Shown here: positions 11,350-20,890 of the stretch, one piece after another | Numbering within the stretch: the stretch's first letter is position 1 | Layout: every line of letters starts with the position of its first letter | Source: Viscum album | Lineage: Eukaryota; Streptophyta; Magnoliopsida; Santalales; Viscaceae | Assembly (NCBI GenBank): GCA_963277665.1 | Contig: OY728120.1 | Span: 945,921,195 to 945,985,194, forward strand | Length of the DNA stretch: 64,000 bases | Direction: 5' to 3' | The notes under the pieces: generated by a model | Databases searched by the model: none | Told to the model about the DNA's origin: nothing | The model's input: only the letters and a program-made list of their open reading frames with translations | Position numbers and translations under genes: made by a program

Positions 11350-11713
11350 GCCAACGGTTTTTTAAAACCGTTGGCATATCTCCCCGAAACAAGGCCTATC
11401 CCAATGGTTCCTTAGAACCGTTGGGAAACACTCCCCAAAACAAGGTCTATCCCAATGGTTCCTTAGAACCGTTGGGAAAAACTCCCCAAAACAAGGCCTA
11501 CCCCAACGGTTCTAAGGAACCGTTGGGAAAAACTCCCCAAAACAAGGCCTATCCTAACGGTTCTAGGGAACCATTGGGAAAAACTCCCCCAAACCAAGCT
11601 ATCCCAACGGTTCTAAGAAACCGTTGGGAAAAACCTCTATTTTAATCATTTACCAACGGTTCTATCAAACCGTTGGTATGTAACTGTGGGGAAAAACCCA
11701 CATTCCAGTAGTG
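11350..11713 (-). mobile_element. CACTA terminus with seven subterminal palindromes
   Basis: Seven inverted repeats of the form CCCAACGGTTC...GAACCGTTGGG begin at about 11350, 11399, 11451, 11502, 11553, 11603 and 11652, 49-52 bp apart, separated by 'aaaactccccaaaacaaggcctat'-type spacers. The block ends in 'cattccagtagtg'; read on the minus strand this is a CACTACTGGAATG terminus, as expected for the 5' end of a CACTA element whose genes run leftward. Such subterminal arrays are the usual binding sites of CACTA-encoded proteins. The next three bases (AGT) would be one copy of the target duplication. The open frame through this block on the plus strand is a repeat artefact. Confidence 0.85.
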
Positions 11714-12922
11714 AGTCTAGGTTTTATGTGTGGGATGATCCTTACCTCTGGCGCATGTGTAGTGACCAAGTCATTAGGAGGTGTGTTCATGATCATGAGT
11801 TTGAGTCTGTTTTGCATTTTTTTCATACACTTGCTTGCGGTGGAAACATTGGACCCCAACGTACTTCTAGAAAAAGTCTTAGAATCTGGATTATATTGGC
11901 CTAGCTTATTCCATGATTCCCATGTGTTTTGTAAGTCATTATCTCGTTTCCAACACACTGAAAACATTTCAAAGAGGCACGAGATGCCCCAACAAACCAT
12001 TTTATTCTGTGATATTTTTAATGTTTGGGGAATTGATTTTATGGTCCCTTTTCCTGGTTCATTTGGTTTCTTGTATATCCTTGTTTCTGTCGATTATGTG
12101 AGTAAATGGGTGGAGGCCAAGGCCACTAGGACTGACGATTCTCATGTTGTAGTGGATTTTGTCAAGGCTCAAATTTTCTGCAGGTTTAGAGTACCAAAGG
12201 CCATCATCAGTGACCAAGGGATGCACTTTTGCAATAGGAATTTTTCTACCATCCTTCGAAAGTATGGGGTGACACACAAAACATCCACACCATACCACCC
12301 TCAAACAAATGGTTAGGATGAGGTTTCAAATCGTGAGTTGAAACAAATCTTGGAGAAAACTGTGCAGCTAAATAGGAAGGATTGGAGCAAGTGCTTGGAT
12401 GATTTTTTATGGGCGTATAGGATATCATACAAGACCCCCATTGGTATGTCCCCATTTCGGATTATTTTTGGGAAATCTTTTCATCTCCTAGTGGAAGTTA
12501 AGCATCAGACATATTGGGCTATAAAGAAATGCAACATGAATTTGGCCCAAGATGGAATTCAAAGGAAGTTGCAAATTCAAGAGCTTGAGGAGATTCGACT
12601 GTCGTCATATGAGAACTCAAGTCTCTACAAGGAATGATCAAAAGCAGTTCATGATAAAATGATCTAGAAAAGGGAGTTTCATGTTGGAGAGAAAGTCCTA
12701 CTCTGCAGTTCATGACTGAAGTTGATGCCTGGTAAGTTGCGTTCTAGATGGTTAGGTCCTTATGTTGTGTCTAATGTTTTTCTTTATGGTGCAGTGGAGA
12801 TCACACAAGAGGACACAGGAAGGAGCTTTACAGTCAATAGGAAACATTTGAAGAGATACATTGAGGGACTTCCTACTGATGCAGTGGACTTTATCACATT
12901 GCATGACCCCATTATCACTTGA
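11714..12922 (+). pseudogene. Athila-type gypsy integrase fragment
   Basis: The frame opens right at the CACTA end with the pre-integrase region (FYVWDDPYLWRMCSDQVIRRCV, then LACGGNIGPQRTSRKSL). It continues in the integrase core ([93 protein letters not shown]). It ends with PGKLRSRWLGPYVVSNVF-GAVEI and NRKHLKRYIEG. These are features of Athila-group Ty3/gypsy integrase. In-frame stops at 12314, 12636 and about 12665, plus at least one frameshift near 11900-12000, make it non-functional. The 5' half of the element (gag, protease, RT) is not in the window, consistent with interruption by the CACTA element. Confidence 0.85.
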
Positions 12923-14448
12923 GCACATCAGGCTATTCCTAACCCTTTAACTTTATTATTCTTTATCCTATTTAAAATTATACATTTCATTTCCATATAT
13001 CATCTCATGGGTTCACATTGAGGACAATGAAATATTTTATGTGTGGGGGAGGGAACCTTTTAGTTTAGTAATTTCAATTGTTTTTTTTTTAAAAATTGTG
13101 CGGTTTTCAAATTTTGTGTGTTTATTTTTCAATTTTCTGTGTGTTTTTGAAACTTCTGAGCTGAAATGATTCTCAAAAAACATTTTGAAATCCATATCAA
13201 TAATTGAAACAACTTATCCCTTGAAACTAAGCTTAAATGAATACTAAAACAACTTTGTTTCAAGTTCAAATATTTAGTAATTTCATGAAAATTACACTGA
13301 ATTTTGAATCTCATGCCACATCTCACTGTCTTTATATTTGAAATCACTTTCCTAGGAGGCTTCTGAACCATTATTTTCATATTCTTTACATTCACCTCAC
13401 TTCTTGAGAGAACCAAACCATGCTTGATTTAACCAGAATTTGATTTATTCCTGTCAAAACTTGAGGGTTTGAGGTACTTATGTTTAAATGATCGAGGCAT
13501 TTGTTTGGTATTAAATCACCTATTTCAAAGAATCATTTTTTATAATGTCCTACCTAGAACATTTAATCCATTTATCCCTTATAATCCATGCATATCCTAT
13601 TAGGTTAGCCACATTACAAGCCAATTTTCCCTATCCAACCAACTCTTGAAGTGAAATTGCATAATCTAGTTGAGCTTAAGTGTGGGGGGAAGTTGTCTTT
13701 GTGTTTTGATACCTCAATTGGTGATACTTTGGGAGTAACATAAAATTCTAAACATATGTGTTTTATACTAAAGAAAAACATTATATTGAAAGCTGTGCCT
13801 TTCTGGAGCTTCTTATAGAGGGGGAAAGTTGTGCCTATCTTGAGCTTTTAAGAAAATCAGGTTCGAGAAGATTGACATTTTTACTGCTGAAATGTTGAAT
13901 GGTGTGCACATTCCTTTATTTTTCATGATGATGAACATGAATCAATGCTATGTCGATTGAGGAGGAGACCATATTTAAGTTAAAATTAGATTAATGTAAT
14001 TTTTCTTCAAAAAGAGTCAAGCCCTCCTCATTCAGCCTCAGAATTTTTCACATCTAAATCCTACCAACCGAAAGCCGCAGAACAACCCTGAAAATTCCTC
14101 ATGATAAAAATATGTTCTTGACTCACATCGGGTAGTGATGTAGGAATTTATCAAGCCTATGGTGACCCTTGTATGAGTTTGGATGAGAAAGACATTGCAA
14201 AAAAAATTGATATTTGTGTGATAAGAGAAAATTCAACTTAGGTAAGTGTTTTGTGCATGGGAGGATAAATAAAGTGGAAATATATTGAATGATATAAATG
14301 AATAACTTGAAATAATGGATTTTTATGAGGCATGATATCTTTTTTTTCTTGGTGTGTAATTTTTTGATCTCAAGGATATGTGTTTTAAAATTGGTTTTGA
14401 TTTGATATTGATGTTTACTTGTATGAGGTTTTGCCCAGGAGTGCAAAA
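12923..14448 (+). other. Athila 3' internal spacer
   Basis: Long AT-rich stretch between integrase and the 3' LTR with no open frame resembling a protein I know. Athila elements usually carry such a long spacer, sometimes with an env-like frame; none is readable here. Two blocks with 'gtgtggggg(a)g' (13035, 13680) resemble the polypurine tract at 14451 and may be internal copies of it. Confidence 0.6.
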
Positions 14449-14450
14449 GG

Positions 14451-14465
14451 GTAAGTGTGGGGGAG
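14451..14465 (+). promoter_or_regulatory. Polypurine tract of the Athila element
   Basis: 'gtaagtgtgggggag' immediately precedes the LTR start 'tgataaaacac'. This is the position and composition of the plus-strand primer in LTR elements. Confidence 0.7.
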
Positions 14466-14466
14466 T

Positions 14467-16137
14467 TGATAAAACACTATTTTTTTGAATATTTTATTGA
14501 TAATAAATGGCATAATTTCCTCACATTGTGCTAAATATGTTCATTTATGAAATATTTGGGATTAGATCATTCATTTGAAAATTTGATTAAAATTCCAGTT
14601 TTACCCTTTTGAATTGCACTGTAGTATTTTGCACATAAATATTTTAATAAGAATTATTTGAACTTAATATTTTGTTACAATGATCATACCTTAATTATAC
14701 ACAACTTTTATTCATGACACTAGAGCTAAAGAGTGCATTTTGATGGAGTAAATGGGCCATTAAGTCAATGGTGAGCTGGACTCGGCAGAATAGACATGGG
14801 TTCTGTTTTTGGGTCATAACTTCTTAATATGTGCTTGAATCAGGCCCAAATTTTGAGAGGATATACATGAATCATTTTCACGCGAAGCATCCTTCTGTAA
14901 GGACATATTATTCATGCGTTTTGGTGGTCAAATGGGCAGTGAAAGTTTGAAGAAAATATTTGTCCGAGATTCCCCATTCACACTTGAAACCACTTTGAAC
15001 ATAGCCTCCCCACCACTCTATAAATTGGTTTTTTTCTCATTTGGTGGGGTTGGAATGTGAATTGGGAAGTTTAGGGCAGATGAAAAGTGGATCCACTACA
15101 ATTATCCAACCATTTCAATAAGGGTAGCTCTTGAAGCAAGGATCCCTTCGACGAAGCCTTCTTCTTCTCCTTCGTGTTGTAATGCTTTTGTTTGTGTAAT
15201 AAATTTCGTTGTACATATTTTATTTCATCTCTTTTATTCTGTTTTATTCAAATTTCTTCTTCTCTTAATCTTCCTCTTTGGGCTGGAATTCTTGAGTAGA
15301 AGCATTATTGGGTTAACCCATTATAAACCGTTGCAAATGTAATTCGCTTCTATGATGATTACACCACCCATGGAAGAGTAGTCTTTTAGTAATCGATCTA
15401 TATCTTACCTTATACATTCATTTAGTTTGAATAAATGATATACTGTAATTCAAATAATATTATCAATTAATTGTGTTTTTAATTTAATTTAAACTAATAA
15501 AGAAATTGAGAAATTAACACAAAAACAGGTGAGGACGAGATTTTGTGTAAATTGTGAGAGTGAAAACTTAATCGGTTATACAAAACCATACAGGATCAAT
15601 TTGTAGTGTTAAAATATAATCCCTAAACTCAATTAATTCTAATTTCTAGAGGGGAAATGTGCCTTAATTTACCAATGACCATAATCAATCCTTATAACAT
15701 CAATCAAAGCAAGGTGTTGTGATTACATGTTCTGAAGATAACCTAGGGTTTAATTCACTTCATCTTTGTGGTAAGGTTAATTCTCATAGGATTCGGGGGT
15801 TAAAAAGTTAAGGGATCATAATTAAGTGGATTTTAATTTAAAAGATAATGATAAATAATTGATTGATGAGGTAGAGTTATATCGATTACATATTTTAAAT
15901 ATTGTCTAAAAAACATCTTCTTATTGTGTCATTTTAATCGAAATTCATTTCAAAACTAAAAACAAATAAAATAAAATCTTTTTCCAGAAAACTTATTCTA
16001 GATTTATAAACTATAACAAACCCCCATAATTTCAAGTAGTGTTTTTATTCTCTTTTATTTTTTTAGAATACCTCTAAAATGTTGTTTTAATTCACTTCCT
16101 CCTTTGAGAGACGACCTTGGTCAGCCACTCTGCTGCA
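14467..16137 (+). mobile_element. Athila 3' LTR
   Basis: It begins TGATAAAACAC after a polypurine tract and ends about 'tcagccactctgctgca'. 'ctctataaattgg' at about 15017 fits a TATA box, and 'gtaataaattt' at about 15197 a polyadenylation signal. The end carries 'gagacgaccttgg', typical of the 3' border of Athila-like LTRs. The right border is placed by the TG...CA rule only and could be off by tens of bases. The other LTR is outside the window. Confidence 0.68.
15017..15027 (+). promoter_or_regulatory. Putative LTR TATA box
   Basis: 'ctctataaatt' lies in the middle of the Athila LTR, about 180 bases before an AATAAA-type signal, the usual promoter/terminator arrangement. Confidence 0.5.
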
Positions 16138-16139
16138 CC

Positions 16140-17672
16140 TAAGTACCCCAAAATCACACTAATCATTGAAGGGAACCCCAAAACAATGATCTTTCAACTT
16201 CCAAAGCATTATCCATGATCTGGTGGAGGAGGATCACTCTCATTCTTAAGAGGGTTCTTGAAGAGGGATGAACTCTCTAAGCTTGAGATCTTTTCTCCAA
16301 TTTTTTGTGCACAACCCAATAGGCATCACTTGGATAGCACTTGGAAAATGTAAGAATAATATAATCGAGCATTTATTTCACTAGGGAAATAATAATTAAT
16401 TTTCACAAGTGCCTTTAATTGTTTCATTAATCCTATAGAAACCCCATGTCAAATAATAACATCAACATTATTATTTCCTAACATGTTCTTAACTTGAGAT
16501 TTATAATTAAATATTATTTAATCAAATAATATTCAATATTATTATTTCTCAATGGACCGTTAAACACGGTCTTCCAATCCTCATCCATACTTATGAATTA
16601 TTTTTCTCAAAATATATTCTCTCCGATAACTAGTGATGGAATAAATGCGATCAAACATGCATAAATAATTATTAAATCACAGCCGAGAATAGTGTTTATT
16701 CAACTTGTTAAATAGTAAATTATTTAACTGAGACACTAGATATAGTAAGTGTGTGACCCTCTATGCCTCTTTGTCAGTGGAATTAGGTGAAGCTGCCTAA
16801 AGTACAAGGTTAGCATCAAGAAACACACCAAGGCACCCATTGAGAAAGAAGTTAATGTGTCAATGAAAGGTCACCACGTACAATTTTTTATTGTGTAATA
16901 TAATCCCTTTATCTCAATTTCTCCAATCAAGAGGGATGCATGCAAGTTCCATCTACCCATCTTCTTGATTTCTCATTCCTTAACTTCCCTATAAATTGAA
17001 ATTCCATATAGAACACCATTGACATGGATTTATTTAGGCTATATCATTTCCATCAAAGTTACTAAGATATAAAATTCTGTTATGGAATAGCAGGTACAAA
17101 TCCTTTCTCACATTATTCATTAATGCAGTATTACTCGTGATACACCCATCATATCCTACCTCACCGTGAACATATGTCATCATGGTATTCAACAATACAT
17201 CTAAGTGCACGAGTCATAATTACCATTAATAGTAATATTAAAGACTAAGGACCAATACACAAGTCCACAGATAGGAACATCCAATGACACTTATAAATGT
17301 GGATTTCCTACTGTCAGATCTCATTCTCATAATATCCTACTGGATATCACCAAGGGTGTACACCATGAGAAGGTGTATCAAAGTCTTATAAGTATCCACC
17401 CTTGATATCATGTATCATTTGTGTCCCTAAAATGATATCATCCATCTATAGAACATATATGTAAGAATAGTTTCATAGCACTTATGGGTTCTCATTATAG
17501 CGGGGAACTAATGTGACCTTTTAGTGCGACAACTACTCTTTGGACATTATCACATGAAATGTTACGTAGATGAAAAATCATGATGTGAAAAAGATTTTAT
17601 TGATATCACTCCATTTAATATATGTTTATCATGAAGTATAATGGAGTAGGTTCTAGGGCACCAACTCCATCA
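16140..17672 (-). mobile_element. Copia LTR, minus strand (solo or partial)
   Basis: Reverse-complemented, this segment aligns end to end with the copia LTR at 62500-64000 at low identity. Both begin (T/A)GTTGGTG(T/C)CCT(G/A)(A)GAACC. Both contain 'gacaaagaggc(a/c)tagag(g/a)gtcacacac' in midsection (16741-16800 versus 63345-63390). Both end with 'caagaac-ctct(c/t)aaga' blocks. The right border falls inside a copia RT reading frame just before its DDML motif. No target duplication could be matched, so borders are approximate. Confidence 0.65.
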
Positions 17673-17675
17673 GGG

Positions 17676-18610
17676 ATGATATGCTTCTGGAAGGTCAAAG
17701 GATAAATCATTTTGATCAGATAAAAGTTTTTCTTTGTCTAGAATATTTGAGATGAGTGATCTAGGGGATATTTGTGGATACGGATCATAAGGTACTTAAA
17801 GAGTGGAAAATTTTTCTATCTAATTTGGATTATGTCTAGGAGGTTGAATGATTCAGAATGAGCAAGACTAAGCTTGTGACTACCCCATATGGCCAAACTA
17901 TTATAATTATCTAATAAAAAGAATTGAAAATAGAATATGATGCTACATACATGGAGAGGGTTTCATATTCAATAGTGTTCATAATTTATATGTACGACAT
18001 AGAATATATGAACATGCACTTTATATATTTCATGCAAGTCATCAATTGGTTCATGGAGAATCCGAGGAAGGAGCACTAGGAAGTGGTGAAGTGGATACTT
18101 TAGTATCTCAATGGTTTAGTTGACCTAGCACAGTGATTTATAATAGATGATCCATTATTGGTGTTTTCAGATCGAAAATTTTGGAGAGATACTGACACAT
18201 GAAGAAGTACCATTGGATTTGTGTTCACTTTCAGATGAAAAGTTGTGAGTTGGATATCCATACTTTAACTAGTAGTTGTGTTGTCAACATCGGAAGTTGA
18301 GTTTTTGGAAATCATGGAAATAAGGGAGAAGTTGATCTAGATAAAAGGGGAATTGGAGGATCTATGAAGATGGAAATGGAGCATAATGTTTCTCTATGGT
18401 AGTCAGAGTGTGATCTATCATGAAATGAATTTGATGTTTCACTGTATGAAAAGGAATATTCAACCAAAGTATTACTTCATTTGAAAGTTGGTGGAGGAAA
18501 AATTGTTGGAGATATATAAGGTTGAGGGGTGTTAGAATCTAGTGGATATGTTGATGAAGGTCACAATCTAGAAATTTATGGATGGTGTTGTGTCTCAGTG
18601 GGACTTGGAT
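17676..18610 (+). pseudogene. Copia RT / RNase H fragment
   Basis: Translation with several stops gives DDMLLEGQ, the block YMERVSYSIV, then MENPRKEH-EVVKWILWYLNG and the RNase H part (TDT-RSTIGFVFTF, VVSWIS). This is the order and wording of copia (Tnt1/Tork-like) reverse transcriptase and RNase H. The fragment starts exactly at the catalytic DD, where the minus-strand LTR joins it, and ends near 'gatatgttgatgaaggt'. It is heavily decayed and has no LTR of its own visible. Confidence 0.72.
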
Positions 18611-18850
18611 GAGTGAAGGCATGGTTGGAGGACTATGGTGTTGCATTAAAAGAAAAAGAAGAAAGATGAGATGTGGAAGGGTCTCAGTTGACTTGATGAT
18701 TCCTTAAAAACAATATTCAAGTGGGATTTTCTTGTGAAAAATATTTTATAGAAGTATTATAATTTTAGGAATGTGAGAATTCAGATCATGTGGTATGAAA
18801 CCGGATGCAAGCGTCATTGTGGAACTAAGGAGTGAGAAAGAGGGAGCAGT

Positions 18851-18877
18851 GGGTTAGTGCAAGAGACATTTTTTAGA
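18851..18877 (+). repeat. 27 bp copy of downstream MULE coding sequence
   Basis: 'gggttagtgcaagagacatt' plus seven more bases are identical at 18851-18877 and 18972-18998. The second copy lies in the MuDR transposase frame; the first sits just 5' of it at the junction with unrelated DNA. Confidence 0.9.
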
Positions 18878-18890
18878 ATACGATGGCGGC

Positions 18891-19763
18891 ATGAGATATG
18901 GGCATATGACCACTAATATAGTGGAGTGCATAAATGGGGTCCTCAAGGGTGTTCACAAACTCCCAATCATAGGGTTAGTGCAAGAGACATTTTTTAGATG
19001 TCTTCACTACTTTGTTGACTGGTCCCAAAAGGCCTTCCAGAGGATGGAAAATGGAATGCATTTTACTCAGCATTTTCAAAGTGATATTGACTGGATACAG
19101 AATGAGGCTTCAAGATGGAATGTTATAGCCTTTGACAGGGAAAAGGGGAGCTTTCAGGTAAGACAATACTACGATCAGGCAACATGCATTACTGGTGGAG
19201 TGTTTGTCGTGATGTTGGACAACGGGTACTGTGATTGCAGAAACTTTCAGGCATTGAGATATCCATGTGCACATGTTATCGCAGCTTACGCTTCAGTAAA
19301 TATATCATGGGAGCCATATGTTGACCCGATGTATCACATGAGAACTTTGGTTAACTGTTATAGTACTGTTTGGATACCTGTTAGTGACTTCCATTCTATC
19401 ACATTGCCTGCTAATCAACCGACCATCATCCCTGATATTTCCAGGTTTTCATAAGTTGGTTTTGGTTTCATTTATGATTTTTTCAATGTCTTTCATTTTT
19501 AAAATTATTGGCTTCATGCTACTAGGTTGCGATATCGAGGAAGACCGAAATCAACTCACATCAGAAATGAGATGGATTGGCCTCAGCAACGAGGAGGGAG
19601 AATACGATGCAATATTTGTCACACAGAAGGACATACTAATAAGAGATGTCCCCAGCACATGAGCCTTAGCCCAGTTGGTAAGGACTCCGTAAGTGCATCC
19701 AGGAGACCTGGGATCAAATCCAGGCGGAGAAATTATTTTCAGGGTACTGTAGCAGTACTGTAG
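18891..19763 (+). pseudogene. MuDR/MULE transposase, C-terminal end only
   Basis: Exon 18891-19444 reads YGHMTTNIVECINGVLKGVH, then the SWIM zinc finger GYCDCRNFQALRYPCAHVIAAY (C-x-C...C-x-H), the end of plant Mutator-like transposases. An 81 bp GT-AG intron (19445-19525) joins it in phase to 19526 onward, RYRGRPKSTHIRNEMDWPQ followed by a zinc knuckle CNICHTEGHTNKRC. The DDE catalytic core and the N-terminus are missing, so the product cannot transpose. The frame does not stop after the knuckle but continues for about 34 codons through a tRNA-like SINE segment, to a stop at 19761-19763. No terminal inverted repeats were identified. Confidence 0.82.
19661..19745 (+). mobile_element. tRNA-derived SINE-like sequence
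   Basis: It contains a perfect pol III A box TAGCCCAGTTGG (19667-19678) and, 33 bases on, a B box GGATCAAATCC (19711-19721) enclosed by a T-arm-like stem cctgg...ccagg (19707-19711 / 19720-19724). These fit a tRNA-derived SINE head. It is not a full tRNA cloverleaf: no acceptor stem closes. It lies right at the 3' end of the MULE frame and supplies its last codons. Confidence 0.6.
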
Positions 19764-20515
19764 TAGATACTGTGGTGGAAACTGTAGAAGGTACTGTTTG
19801 GCACTTTAGCAGCCGGGAATATGCCCCCGTTTGGGCATTCGGGCCACTGATTTGGTCCCCGAGTCCTTTAAGGCCTTCGGGCCATCTAGACCTTCGGGTC
19901 AGTAAGGCCTTCGAGCTAACTCAAGGCCTTTGGTCCACCTTAAGTGCAGATGCAAACCAAATGACCTATGAGGAACAAGCTCTACAAGGAGGATGAGCAA
20001 GGAGCTTTCACCATAGCAGAAGCTAAACAGATTGCAAGAATGAGAGGGCATGACACCTCCCATTGGGACAAGCATGTGCATGCATGGGAATGCCTAGCCG
20101 AACAACCATGCGAAGGTGGGGAGCTGATTTCACGATGAAGATGCTGGGTAGGAGCAGTTCCAAGTAGTTAGTCTGGGTTGTATGTAATGTTTGAAGCCTA
20201 TGAGCAAATGAATTCCTCTAAGGCCTACGGGCCATGTAATACTAACACCTACGGGCCTTGTAAGGGATCCACCTCACCCCTTGAAAGGTGGATTATCAAA
20301 ATCAATAAAAAAATGAAGGTTTTCGGGCCGTTAAAGGAGGTAAGAGATGTCCCCAATTGGAAGGACAGAGTTCCACATCTCGTCATCATGATCGAGTCTG
20401 TGTACCGTATCATTAATATGTATATGTTGTTTCGTATGTGAATGTTTCATTATTGAATCCTTTTATTTCTGACCTGCTCCATTTTTGAGATGTTTGAATT
20501 TTGGTTTGTCTCATT
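19764..20515 (+). other. Spacer with TTCGGGCC and TACTGT short repeats
   Basis: 19740-19800 has repeated 'tactgt' units. From 19838 to 20330 the octamer (T)TCGGGCC/ACGGGCC recurs at about 19840, 19875, 19893 (variant), 20226, 20252 and 20323, often preceded by 'aaggcc'. No protein is recognisable. It may be the 3' part of a SINE or MULE. Confidence 0.5.
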
Positions 20516-20522
20516 TTTAGAA

Positions 20523-20870
20523 TTTTATCATAAAGAATTTTATGATACTACAACTATTAAAAAAATAAACACCGAACGAAAATGAATATATCATGCTTCC
20601 ACATTTTCAATGCAGGTTTTTCATCACTCCTGTTTTATTTTCTACCTTATTTTTCTCGTTGTAGATTTTTTTAAATAAAAGTTTGCATTTTTTGGATTTT
20701 ATCATAAAGAATTTTATGATATTAAAACTATTAAAAAAATAAATACCGAACGAAAATGAATATATCATGCTTTCACATCTTCAATGCAGGTTTTTCATCA
20801 CCGCTGTTTTATTTTCTACCTTATTTTTCTTGTTGTAGATTTTTTTAAATAAAAGTTTACAATTTTTATT
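20523..20870. repeat. 174 bp tandem duplication
   Basis: 'ttttatcataaagaatttta' starts at 20523 and again at 20697. The copies agree almost throughout, including 'ccgaacgaaaatgaatatat' and the end 'gtagatttttttaaataaaa'. It sits just upstream of the PMD gene. Confidence 0.9.
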
Positions 20871-20890
20871 CAATTCACTATTAAAAAGTA

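Larger units (their letters stand above)
2600..11713 (-). mobile_element. CACTA (En/Spm) transposon, left end not found
   Basis: The right terminus is at 11713. Transposase and second gene run leftward to 3540. No CACTACTGG terminus is visible between 1 and 3540, and the Athila pol sequence that should flank the other side is also absent there. The element therefore either extends beyond the window, with the minisatellite and satellite inside it, or its left end is lost. The start given here is a conservative lower bound. Confidence 0.6.

Noticed and set aside
11307..11645. 112-codon frame with repeated PLGKTPQNKAYPNGS units
   Set aside because: It is the translation of the CACTA subterminal palindromes, not a protein-coding gene.
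19661..19735. Functional tRNA gene
   Set aside because: A and B boxes are good, but no acceptor stem or clear anticodon arm closes; SINE origin is more likely.
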